Notes: generated from the letters alone by a model not told the origin. Positions 1 to 5,458 are shown, numbered from the stretch's first letter. The stretch: DNA of 5,458 bases from Mariprofundaceae bacterium (GCA_030950825.1 JAUZQT010000096.1:1-5458); one strand, 5' to 3'. Numbers and translations are program-made.

Positions 1-292
1 CTTCAGTTGGGTCGGTTATACGACTGAGGATTTTCAGCAACGTGCTCTTACCCGCACCATTCCTACCTATAATCCCAACTACCTCACCAGGCTTCACTTC
101 AAAGCTCACATCTCTCAATGCCCAAAAGCTCTCCACCTCAGCGGAATCGCCCCGTAATTTTTTCAAACGGCGAAAAGGTGCCGTTAATGATCCCAAAAGC
201 ATTTCACGAAAACTTTCATCAACGCGTTCTGCGCCACCCAGCGTATATTCCTTGCCCAGCCCTGAAACGCGAATGGCAAAAGGCTTAGACAT
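1..292 (-). CDS. ABC transporter ATP-binding protein, polysaccharide exporter (Wzt-like), 5' part only
   Basis: This is the N-terminal 97 codons of a gene that runs off the left edge. The protein should be the cytoplasmic ATPase that powers export of a surface polysaccharide, or a related lipid-linked glycan, through the permease encoded just upstream. Visible in the sequence are a short first strand (residues 5-16), then a basic stretch near residues 27-50 with SFREML and RRLKKLRG, then FWALRDVSFEV, and a complete Walker A motif GRNGAGKST at residues 76-84. An insertion before the Walker A, followed by WALRDVSFEV, is typical of Wzt/TagH-type ATPases. The signature motif, Walker B and any C-terminal glycan-binding domain lie outside the window. 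The ATG at 292-290 has AGGA at 302-299, a 6-nt spacing, and begins 14 bp after the permease stop, so the two are cotranscribed. The exported substrate cannot be told from this part. Confidence 0.9.
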   Translation of the reverse strand, partial: MSKPFAIRVSGLGKEYTLGGAERVDESFREMLLGSLTAPFRRLKKLRGDSAEVESFWALRDVSFEVKPGEVVGIIGRNGAGKSTLLKILSRITDPTE

Positions 293-306
293 AAACGATC
301 CTATCA

Positions 307-1176
307 TTAAATAATATCTGCAAAACGTCTCTCCACACGCTCAAAGTAAGCCACGCCGACGATAAATATCACCACTGACATCAGCAATGAAATCGCAATG
401 GAAGGCAAGTCAAAAGGTCTATCCAAAAATGCAGAGCGAAATGCTTCAATCACGCCTGTCATCGGATTCAAAAACAAAAGCCATTGCCACTTTTCTGGCA
501 CAAGACTAACAGGATACACTACTGGCGTTGCATACATCCAGATTTGAACCATAAAAGGAACCACAAAACGAAAGTCTCGATAAGCAACCGTTAATGCAGA
601 TAACAATGTGCCCACACCCAGCGCGGTAAAAATAACGGCAAGCAACAGCAGAGGTATCAACAATAGGTTGAACGACCAGCCCACACCAAACCACAGCATC
701 AATGCAAAGAGCACAAGCGTTGAAATAGCCAAATCCACCAAGCCTGAACCAATCGAGGAAAGTGGTATAATCAAACGTGGAAAGTAGACCTTACTGACCA
801 TGTTTGAGGCATTAATCAACGATGTTGAGGAGGTACTTACGGCATTGGCAAAGAAAGTCCAAGGTAAAAGTGCGGCAAATACAAAAATTGCATAAGGATA
901 ACCATCCGATGGAATTTTTGCTAGGCCGCCAAAAACAACGGTAAAAATCAGCATCGTTAAAACAGGCTGAAGCACAGCCCAAGCTACGCCCAGCACGGTT
1001 TGTTTATAACGAACCTTAATGTCCCGCAACGTTAATACCCAAAAAAGTTCTCGATATGCCCACAACTCTTTGAAATCGAGTGCTCGCCAGCCTTTGGCTG
1101 GCTCAATCACAGTCACATGCTCATGGCCGAAAAATTCTTCCTGAAATGTCTCTGTGTTTGAGTCCTTACTTTCCAT
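307..1176 (-). CDS. ABC-2 type permease, polysaccharide/polyol-phosphate export family (Wzm/TagG-like)
   Basis: This 289-aa inner-membrane protein is the membrane subunit of the exporter whose ATPase gene follows 14 bp later. An acidic cytoplasmic N-terminus (residues 1-45) precedes RDIKVRYKQTVLGVAWAVLQP (51-71), the conserved amphipathic entry to the first membrane span of this family. About six hydrophobic spans are visible near residues 62-83, 95-115, 140-163, 170-195, 204-222 and 258-278. Other family hallmarks are VYFPRLIIPLS (130-140), AYRDFRF (198-204), LNPMTGVIEAFR (236-247) and the C-terminal YFERVERRFADII. The length fits the usual 260-290 aa. The ATG at 1176-1174 begins 4 bp after the recR stop. 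Its likely ribosome site, AGG at 1187-1185, lies inside the last recR codons, so translation may be coupled to recR. Family assignment is firm. Whether the cargo is O-antigen, capsule, teichoic-acid-like polymer or another glycan is unknown. Confidence 0.93.
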   Translation of the reverse strand: MESKDSNTETFQEEFFGHEHVTVIEPAKGWRALDFKELWAYRELFWVLTLRDIKVRYKQTVLGVAWAVLQPVLTMLIFTVVFGGLAKIPSDGYPYAIFVFAALLPWTFFANAVSTSSTSLINASNMVSKVYFPRLIIPLSSIGSGLVDLAISTLVLFALMLWFGVGWSFNLLLIPLLLLAVIFTALGVGTLLSALTVAYRDFRFVVPFMVQIWMYATPVVYPVSLVPEKWQWLLFLNPMTGVIEAFRSAFLDRPFDLPSIAISLLMSVVIFIVGVAYFERVERRFADII

Positions 1177-1180
1177 GCAT

Positions 1181-1816
1181 CTAACCTAACAATTTTTCAC
1201 TTGTCGTCCACACCACCCGCTGATCCAATGCCCGTGCCAAAGTATATTCATCCAAATATTCCAACTCGCCACCTTCGGGCACACCGCGTGCAATACGCGA
1301 TACTTTTGCATCACTGGTACTATAACGGCGTGCAGTAAAGTGTGCTGTTGCTTCACCATCCACGGTTGCACTGGTTGCTAAAATCAGCTCTTTAATCACG
1401 CCCGATGCCACACGTTTATCCAAGGCTGCAAAGTTCAACTGCTCCGACCCCATACCATCAATCGGGCTTAAACGACCATGCAACACATGATAATGCCCAG
1501 GAAACCCCTGGCCACGCTCCAGCATCAATACGTCTACAGGCTGCTCTACCACACAAACTACGGAGCTATCACGCCGTACTTGATCGCATATCGTACAATG
1601 TTGCTGCTCGGAAAAACTGCCGCAACGCGCACAAAACCCCATAGATGCATGCAAACCTGACAGTGTCTCTGCCAATTGTTTGACCTCATCCACTGGTTTG
1701 GATAATAAATTCAGGCTCAAGCGCATGGCTGTTTTCGGCCCAATGCCAGGCAAGCCACTTAATTGCTCCACCAGCTGCGCCAAAGGCAACGGCATACCAG
1801 GGAAATGGTGGATCAA
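1181..1816 (-). CDS. recR: Recombination mediator protein RecR
   Basis: RecR works with RecO (and RecF) to load RecA onto SSB-coated single-stranded DNA at gaps during RecFOR repair. The protein is 211 aa from a TTG start, against about 200 for the family. Seen in order are a helix-hairpin-helix at about residues 19-36 (LSGLPGIGPKTAMRLS), a C4 zinc site (C62, C65, C74, C77), a Toprim domain at about 85-180 starting VVCVVEQPVDVLMLER and including GRLSPIDGMG, and the conserved tail RIARGVPEGGELEYLDEYTL. The TTG at 1816-1814 overlaps the ybaB stop by 4 bp and has AGGG 8 nt upstream (1828-1825). The alternative ATG at 1795 would give 204 aa, closer to the family length, but has no visible ribosome site. 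Placement directly after ybaB is the classical arrangement. The TAG stop is 4 bp before the permease gene. Function is certain; the exact start is not. Confidence 0.97.
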   Translation of the reverse strand: MIHHFPGMPLPLAQLVEQLSGLPGIGPKTAMRLSLNLLSKPVDEVKQLAETLSGLHASMGFCARCGSFSEQQHCTICDQVRRDSSVVCVVEQPVDVLMLERGQGFPGHYHVLHGRLSPIDGMGSEQLNFAALDKRVASGVIKELILATSATVDGEATAHFTARRYSTSDAKVSRIARGVPEGGELEYLDEYTLARALDQRVVWTTSEKLLG

Positions 1817-2127
1817 AGTGAAAACCCTGGCGGTATCGGCAATCCTGCCATTAACTTTTGCTGTTCTTCTTGGCGCTTTTCTTCGGCCACCCGACTTGCA
1901 GCATTGACGGCTGCAGCAAGCAAATCTTCAATCATTGTTTTATCTTGCTCTGCCCATAATTCAGCTTCAATAACAATTCGCTTCACCTTTCGATCACCTG
2001 ACATCGTGACTTTCACCATGCCGCCCCCTGACTCGCCCACCACTTCAATTCCAGCCAAGTCTTCTTGCAAGTTTTTCATATTGGCTTGCATTTCTTGGGC
2101 TTTTTTCATCATTTTGGCAATGTTCAT
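1813..2127 (-). CDS. ybaB: YbaB/EbfC family nucleoid-associated DNA-binding protein
   Basis: This small 104-aa protein has the usual family length of 100-110 aa. Family members are homodimers that bind DNA and associate with the nucleoid, and the gene is nearly always found between dnaX and recR. The N-terminal helix is Met/Lys/Gln-rich (MNIAKMMKKAQEMQANM). It is followed by the beta-sheet core with GGGMVKVTMSGDRKVKRIVI (about residues 34-53) and the long C-terminal helix with ELWAEQDKTMIEDLLAAAV and a charged EEKRQEEQQK segment, then the Gly/Pro-rich tail GLPIPPGFSL. The ATG at 2127 has an excellent ribosome site, AAGGTGGAG, with GGAG at 2139-2136 and an 8-nt spacing. The 3' end overlaps recR by 4 bp. 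The 337-bp gap to dnaX is longer than usual for this operon and holds several inverted repeats, so ybaB may have its own leader or control. EbfC is an alternative family name. Confidence 0.96.
   Translation of the reverse strand: MNIAKMMKKAQEMQANMKNLQEDLAGIEVVGESGGGMVKVTMSGDRKVKRIVIEAELWAEQDKTMIEDLLAAAVNAASRVAEEKRQEEQQKLMAGLPIPPGFSL
1825..1828 (-). promoter_or_regulatory. Ribosome binding site supporting a TTG start for recR
   Basis: On the minus strand an AGGG lies 8 nt before the TTG at 1816, inside the final codons of ybaB. The next in-frame start, ATG at 1795, is preceded by a C/T/A-rich stretch without an AGG or GGAG. This favours the TTG start and translational coupling with ybaB, whose TGA overlaps it as TTGA. 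It is a short motif, so the evidence is suggestive only. Confidence 0.5.
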
Positions 2128-2191
2128 CGTTCTTTCTCCACCTTATGCTGCATATCATTCATCGTGTTATCGCTTGTTTTATTGGAACTCT

Positions 2192-2230
2192 TGAATAACA
2201 AAATGTAAAAAGGCTACATTTTGTTATTCA
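2192..2230. repeat. Perfect 16-bp inverted repeat with 7-nt spacer, upstream of ybaB
   Basis: The arms TGAATAACAAAATGTA (2192-2207) and TACATTTTGTTATTCA (2215-2230) are exact reverse complements around the spacer AAAAGGC. The stem is AT-rich and neither strand is followed by a T-run, so it is not a standard intrinsic terminator. It ends 64 bp before the ybaB start. It could be an operator for a dimeric regulator, an RNA hairpin in the ybaB leader, or the remnant of a palindromic repeat. The symmetry is directly seen; the function is unknown. Confidence 0.8.
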
Positions 2231-2235
2231 GTCGT

Positions 2236-2297
2236 TGGGTAGCTGCAACGCGACTTGCGTCGCTATTCAACTCGCCATTGATTTACCTGACTACCCA
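2236..2297 (-). other. Possible structured leader RNA element upstream of ybaB
   Basis: In the minus-strand transcript TGGGTAG (2297-2291) can pair with CTACCCA (2242-2236). This encloses about 48 nt that contain a 5-bp hairpin GCGAC/GTCGC closed by a GCAA (GNRA) tetraloop (2263-2250). Directly 3' follows the perfect inverted repeat at 2230-2192, and then the ybaB ribosome site. The set could be a folded 5' leader. The individual stems are short and could arise by chance; I recognise no known riboswitch or ribosomal-protein leader motif. Confidence 0.3.
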
Positions 2298-2316
2298 TTC
2301 AAACACCCACTTACTT

Positions 2317-2422
2317 CGTCATCCTCAAGCGCTTGTATTGAGGATCCATGATAAACATGCCCATCTTTATAATGGATTCCCAATACAGTTGGGTTGCTGA
2401 GCTTGTCGAAGCAGGAATGACG
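2317..2422. repeat. Degenerate palindromic intergenic repeat, about 106 bp
   Basis: The element is bounded by CGTCAT (2317-2322) and ATGACG (2417-2422). Inside, GTATTGAGGATCCA (2335-2348) and TGGATTCCCAATAC (2373-2386) are inverted repeats matching at 12 of 14 positions. Smaller hairpins sit at 2321-2345 (ATCCTCAA/TTGAGGAT, 8 bp) and 2397-2414 (GCTT-GTCG-AAGC extended across a bulge). Modules of the type GTCATTCC and GGATTCCC with GCTTGTCGAAGC cores are common in dispersed intergenic repeats of many bacteria. I infer a non-coding dispersed repeat that widens the dnaX-ybaB gap. No transposase or clear target duplication is visible. Confidence 0.55.
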
Positions 2423-2464
2423 ATTTCTGTGACTTACAGAGTGCTTTTCGGGCATATTGAATAG

Positions 2465-4159
2465 TTACGTTTTATTTTCAGATGCAGGCTGCACATCAAT
2501 CAAACGACAATCCATCTGTTGCGTTAATAGCTGCACTGCGGGGTCTTGTTCGGCCTGTTGCCACACACGTTTTTTATTCTCATCTTCCTGACGTGCCCGC
2601 ACAGTCGAAATGCTTTCCACATGCTCACTCTTGGTCGCATCTTGCGCCTTATTTCCCCACACCACTGCACGCCCCAACCATGCCGAAAAAGCACTGCGTT
2701 CTTGCGCTACAATGGCTCTTTTCTGATGCGCATCCAAAGCCAAGCGAACCTCGCCTTCCTGAAACTCAAGGCAAATCACATGCTCCAACAGAGCTGTGAT
2801 ACCGGGGCGAATTTTACTGTATGCTGCAACAGCTTCACTCCAGCTATGATAAGAAGATCTGATTGTTTCGCATGGCTTCGCGAACGGCTTCTCTACATTT
2901 TTTTCTACTGGCCGCTCCATGGCTGTCACCACAGGCCTTTGAATATTCTGCTGGATGTTGTGTTGAACCGTCTGCTGAATATCTTTTTGGACAGCCTCTT
3001 GCTTTACAGCAAGCTTTGGCGGCATTGGCGCACGCGCTTTTATCTCAGCAGGTGCGCTCGGTTCACCTTTCATCAAGGCACTCAAATGGCATAAGCGCAT
3101 AGCAATCATTTCCACCCCGCGCTGCTCATCGACCAGTGTTAAATCGCGCAAGCCGTGAATCAATACCTGATAACGTAAATCCAAGCCTTCGGCAGACCAA
3201 TCATTGATTGCCTGCTTCAACCACGCTTGCACTTGCTCGGATGGCACATCAGCAATCAAATTCTCATCCACTGCCATACATGCCAACTGATGCCATAATT
3301 CTGATAGGGATAACAATAAAGTGCGCGGCGCACTACCCTGCATAGCAGCCTGACGAACCAACAACACTGCTGCAGCTGCATCACCCGAAGCAATGGCATT
3401 AGAAAGACCTTGCACAATTTCTGGGCCTATCATCCCCAAAGCCTGACGCACATGTTTTGCAGTAACTTTATTGTGGGCATAGGCCAATACCCGCTCAGTC
3501 AATGATAAGGCATCCCGCACACTACCATCTGCGGATCGGGCAATGGTTAACAGGGCTTCAGATTCAATAGACACCCCTTCTTGGTGTAACACATACTCCA
3601 AATAATCGGCGACTTCTTGAACAAGCAAGCGCCGCAAATCAAAGCGTTGGCAACGTGATCGTACGGTTACAGGAAGTTTTTCCGATTCAGTGGTCGCTAA
3701 GATAAACAAAACCTGTGCTGGTGGCTCTTCAAGGGTTTTGAGCAAAGCATTAAAAGCCGACTTAGACAACATATGTGCTTCATCAATGATATAAACTTTA
3801 TATGGAAGACTCACTGGCGGGTAACGCACGCCGTCTAAAATCTCACGTATATCATCGACACCCGTATGGCTGGCTGCATCCATTTCCTGCACATCCAAAT
3901 GGCTACCCGCTGCAATCGCAGTACAAGCTGCACACTCGCCACATGGTTCACCATCTTTTTGAGCCATACAATTCACCGACATGGCCATCAGGCGTGCAAT
4001 GGTTGTTTTGCCTACCCCGCGAATACCTGTTAACAAATAAGCATGCGCCAAGCTATTAAAATTTAAAGCATTTTTAAGGGTGCGAACCACCACATCCTGA
4101 CCTACAAGGTCAGCAAAGCGTTGTGGCCGCCAGCGTCGCGCCAATACCAAATAAGACAT
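2465..4159 (-). CDS. dnaX: DNA polymerase III subunit tau (and possibly gamma)
   Basis: DnaX is the ATPase of the clamp loader. It opens and places the beta clamp, and in its full tau form links the loader to the polymerase core and DnaB helicase. The 564-aa product is shorter than E. coli tau (643 aa). Seen in order are the canonical N-terminus MSYLVLARRWRP, Walker A GIRGVGKTT (45-53), a zinc module (C64, C73, C76, C79), Walker B IIDEAH (124-129), sensor 1 LATTE (154-158), the SRC arginine finger (168-170) and sensor 2 GSVRDALSL (212-220). The collar domain runs to about 362. A proline- and glutamine-rich linker (365-435) follows, with a tau C-terminal domain to the end (HSWSEAVAAY, QLLTQQMDCRLIDV). 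The linker carries a 12-bp tandem repeat and a candidate frameshift signal at codons 420-421. The start is fixed by homology, because no strong ribosome site precedes the ATG. Confidence 0.97.
   Translation of the reverse strand: MSYLVLARRWRPQRFADLVGQDVVVRTLKNALNFNSLAHAYLLTGIRGVGKTTIARLMAMSVNCMAQKDGEPCGECAACTAIAAGSHLDVQEMDAASHTGVDDIREILDGVRYPPVSLPYKVYIIDEAHMLSKSAFNALLKTLEEPPAQVLFILATTESEKLPVTVRSRCQRFDLRRLLVQEVADYLEYVLHQEGVSIESEALLTIARSADGSVRDALSLTERVLAYAHNKVTAKHVRQALGMIGPEIVQGLSNAIASGDAAAAVLLVRQAAMQGSAPRTLLLSLSELWHQLACMAVDENLIADVPSEQVQAWLKQAINDWSAEGLDLRYQVLIHGLRDLTLVDEQRGVEMIAMRLCHLSALMKGEPSAPAEIKARAPMPPKLAVKQEAVQKDIQQTVQHNIQQNIQRPVVTAMERPVEKNVEKPFAKPCETIRSSYHSWSEAVAAYSKIRPGITALLEHVICLEFQEGEVRLALDAHQKRAIVAQERSAFSAWLGRAVVWGNKAQDATKSEHVESISTVRARQEDENKKRVWQQAEQDPAVQLLTQQMDCRLIDVQPASENKT
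2844..2918 (-). other. Candidate programmed frameshift site in dnaX, producing a gamma-like short form
   Basis: Seven consecutive A residues on the coding strand (2904-2898) span codons GAA AAA AAT (residues 419-421), forming the heptamer A AAA AAT. A GGAG (2918-2915) lies 10 nt before the A-run, the same spacing as the Shine-Dalgarno-like stimulator before the E. coli dnaX slippery run. A -1 shift adds 17 codons and ends at TAG 2846-2844, giving about 438 aa against 431 for E. coli gamma. A shift the other way meets TAG at once (2895-2893). Only a weak downstream hairpin is visible (TTCGC/GCGAA, 2884-2867). Slippage by the ribosome or by RNA polymerase would both fit. The layout is seen; its activity is inferred. 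Confidence 0.5.
2933..2992 (-). repeat. Degenerate 12-bp tandem repeat, five units, in the dnaX linker
   Basis: DnaX residues 390-409 are five tetrapeptides of the pattern [V/I]-Q-x-x (VQKD, IQQT, VQHN, IQQN, IQRP). At DNA level the 12-bp units are diverged but share the ATT/GTT CAA/CAG core. The repeat lies in the flexible region between the clamp-loader core and the tau-specific domain, 15 bp before the GGAG of the candidate frameshift signal. It probably reflects slippage expansion of an unstructured linker. Confidence 0.7.
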
Positions 4160-4197
4160 GCGAAAAGCTTACAACAAGGACATCAAAAAAGCACCTT

Positions 4198-4227
4198 AGA
4201 ATAATGTAGGCAGCTTCTTAGGGTCAA
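4198..4227 (-). promoter_or_regulatory. Weak candidate sigma-70 promoter for dnaX
   Basis: In the 106-bp gap between nhaA and dnaX, the minus strand reads TTGACC (4227-4222, 5 of 6 to the -35 consensus), an 18-nt spacer, then TATTCT (4203-4198, 4 of 6 to the -10). Transcription would begin near 4190, about 30 nt before the dnaX ATG. The -10 is poor and the region is AT-rich, so this may be chance. The rest of the gap shows no tRNA, no SRP RNA and no convincing terminator. Confidence 0.3.
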
Positions 4228-4265
4228 GTGAAATGCCAATGCACACACCTTCTTGTGCCCCAATA

Positions 4266-5432
4266 TTATGGGCTTTTATTAGCCCTTAAAACAAAGTAAC
4301 CAACGATCCCCGATAAAAATGATGCCAGCAAAATAGCCAGCTTATCGGTGTATTGAAAAAGAGAGCCATCTTTAAAGGCCAATGAAACAATAAATAAACT
4401 CATCGTAAATCCAATGCCAGTTAACACAGAAACACCATAAAGCTGCCGCCAACTGCTTCCCTCAGGCAAGCTGGAAATCTTGAATTTGATTGCCAACCAA
4501 CTAAAGCCAAACACACCAAGCTGCTTGCCTATAAACAACCCAAGCATAATCCCCATGGGCACAGAAGCGGCCATTTGATTCAATGATATTTCAGTCACAT
4601 TGACACCAGCATTCACAAAAGCAAACAGTGGAAGAATAAAAAAAGCAACCCAAAAATGGAGCCCGTGTTCTATTTCTTTCAAAGGTGATACGGATTTTCC
4701 TTGCTCATCCTTTGCATACAAAGGAATGGTAAAAGCCAAAGCCACACCAGCCAGTGTTGCATGGACACCAGATTTAAGAACACTTACCCACAGGACTGTT
4801 CCCACAATAAAAAAAGCCGCCTTCTTACTGACCCCGAACAGATTCAGCGCAATCAACGCAAGCAAAGCAAGCATCGCAATAACAATCGATAATGTTGATA
4901 ATTCAACTGTGTAGAAGATGGCAATAATGGCAATAGCGCCCAAATCATCAATGATTGCCAGCGCCATCAAAAACACTTTCAAAGAAACAGGGACACGGCT
5001 ACCTAGCAATGAAAGAATTGCCAGCGCAAATGCAATATCTGTCGCTGTAGGAATAGCCCAGCCATTGATTGCAGCAGGGTTATTCGCATTAAAAGCCAAA
5101 TAAATAAGCGCTGGGACAACCATGCCACCAATAGCTGCAATACCTGGCAGCGCAATTTGTTTTATGGATGATAAATGCCCTTCAAGAATTTCTCTTTTTA
5201 CTTCCAAGCCAATCAGTAAAAAGAAAATAGCCATCAAGCCATCATTAACCCAATGATAAAGTGATTTATCAAGCCCCAACGATCCGACCCGTACCTCGAC
5301 AGGAATATGTAAGAATGATTGATAATACGCCGCCATAAAGCTATTGCTCAAGATCAACGCCAGAATAGTCGCGACAATTAACAGTACGCCACTGGCATAT
5401 TCTTGCTGCATGAATAACTTAATAACTTTCAT
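4266..5432 (-). CDS. nhaA: Na+/H+ antiporter NhaA
   Basis: NhaA is an inner-membrane antiporter that expels Na+ or Li+ in exchange for protons, protecting against salt and alkaline stress. The 388-aa length equals that of E. coli NhaA, and about twelve hydrophobic spans are visible. Key residues are all present: ATDIAFA with D132, the ion-binding pair in MALAIIDDLGAI (D162, D163), GLEVKRE at 75-81 matching the pH-sensing segment of E. coli, H224 in SGVHATLAG, and K303 in GLFIGKQLGVFGF matching E. coli K300. HFWVAFFILPLFAFVNAGV (259-277) and GIGFTMSLFI (339-348) are further signatures. The ATG at 5432 has AAGGAG (5442-5437) 4 nt upstream, a slightly short spacing. Only 26 bp of upstream sequence is present, so the promoter and any nhaR-like regulator are out of view. 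It is 106 bp from dnaX with no clear terminator, so read-through is possible. Confidence 0.97.
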   Translation of the reverse strand: MKVIKLFMQQEYASGVLLIVATILALILSNSFMAAYYQSFLHIPVEVRVGSLGLDKSLYHWVNDGLMAIFFLLIGLEVKREILEGHLSSIKQIALPGIAAIGGMVVPALIYLAFNANNPAAINGWAIPTATDIAFALAILSLLGSRVPVSLKVFLMALAIIDDLGAIAIIAIFYTVELSTLSIVIAMLALLALIALNLFGVSKKAAFFIVGTVLWVSVLKSGVHATLAGVALAFTIPLYAKDEQGKSVSPLKEIEHGLHFWVAFFILPLFAFVNAGVNVTEISLNQMAASVPMGIMLGLFIGKQLGVFGFSWLAIKFKISSLPEGSSWRQLYGVSVLTGIGFTMSLFIVSLAFKDGSLFQYTDKLAILLASFLSGIVGYFVLRANKSP

Positions 5433-5458
5433 AAAGCTCCTTCATTTAATTAGAAAAA

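Noticed and set aside
1763..2194. Open frame of 143 codons on the plus strand
   Set aside because: It is antisense to ybaB and the start of recR, with Ser/Thr/Ile-rich composition typical of a shadow frame.
2368..2373. TATAAT on the plus strand as a -10 promoter element
   Set aside because: No -35-like hexamer occurs 16-18 nt upstream, it lies inside the palindromic repeat, and it would only drive antisense RNA into dnaX.
2426..2440. Hairpin TCTGT/ACAGA downstream of dnaX as a terminator
   Set aside because: The 5-bp AT-rich stem with no T-run after it is too weak to call.
2570..2575. A6 run on the dnaX coding strand as a second slippery site
   Set aside because: It is at codons 529-530 near the C-terminus, where a shift would not give a gamma-like protein, and it does not fit a slippery heptamer.
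2546..3094. Open frame of 182 codons on the plus strand
   Set aside because: It lies wholly antisense to dnaX, has no ribosome site that I can see and its translation shows no recognisable domain; dnaX homology covers the opposite strand end to end.
4160..4265. Possible SRP RNA (ffs) or tRNA upstream of dnaX, as seen in some bacteria
   Set aside because: The conserved SRP core with GGAAGGAAGCAGC-like sequence is absent and no cloverleaf can be drawn.
4270..4285. Hairpin GGGCT/AGCCC at the 3' end of nhaA as a terminator
   Set aside because: The stem is only 5 bp, it includes the last nhaA codons, and no T-run follows on the minus strand.
5419..5445. Eight-codon upstream frame (MKELYESY) overlapping the nhaA start
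   Set aside because: Its ATG has no ribosome site in the visible upstream sequence, and such short frames are expected by chance; the AAGGAG inside it serves nhaA.

Overview
The window carries six genes, all read leftward on the minus strand. In transcription order they are nhaA (sodium/proton antiporter), dnaX (DNA polymerase III tau/gamma), ybaB (nucleoid-associated protein), recR (recombination mediator), and the permease and ATPase of a polysaccharide-type ABC exporter. The ATPase gene runs off the left edge. I see no plus-strand gene, rRNA, tRNA, CRISPR array, transposase or phage gene.

The organism looks like a Gram-negative member of the Pseudomonadota. The dnaX-ybaB-recR order is the classical bacterial arrangement. 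NhaA has the enterobacterial length (388 aa), and the exporter resembles Wzm/Wzt-type surface polysaccharide exporters. The DnaX ATPase core reads DAASHTGVDDIREI and SRCQRFDLRR. From memory this is closer to alphaproteobacterial or deep-branching (for example zetaproteobacterial) DnaX than to the gammaproteobacterial DAASRTKVEDTREL type. The lineage stays open without a database search.

Layout from right to left: nhaA (5432-4266) starts behind a strong AAGGAG. A 106-bp spacer holds a weak candidate dnaX promoter. dnaX (4159-2465) is followed by an unusually long 337-bp gap. That gap contains a degenerate palindromic repeat (2317-2422), a possible structured leader (2236-2297) and a perfect 16-bp inverted repeat (2192-2230). 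Then come ybaB (2127-1813), recR (1816-1181, probable TTG start inside the ybaB stop), the permease (1176-307) and the ATPase (292 to the edge). Spacings from ybaB onward are -4, +4 and +14 bp, so these four genes very probably share one transcript.

Functionally, dnaX, ybaB and recR form a replication and repair group. The exporter genes are an unrelated envelope function appended to its 3' end. The most interesting signal is inside dnaX. An A7 run within an A AAA AAT heptamer at codons 420-421 has a GGAG 10 nt upstream, and stops follow soon in both alternative frames. This matches the layout of the E. coli dnaX frameshift signal that makes gamma, and lies at nearly the same place in the protein. 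The second candidate is the cluster of inverted repeats upstream of ybaB. No new defence, mobile or biosynthetic system is visible.
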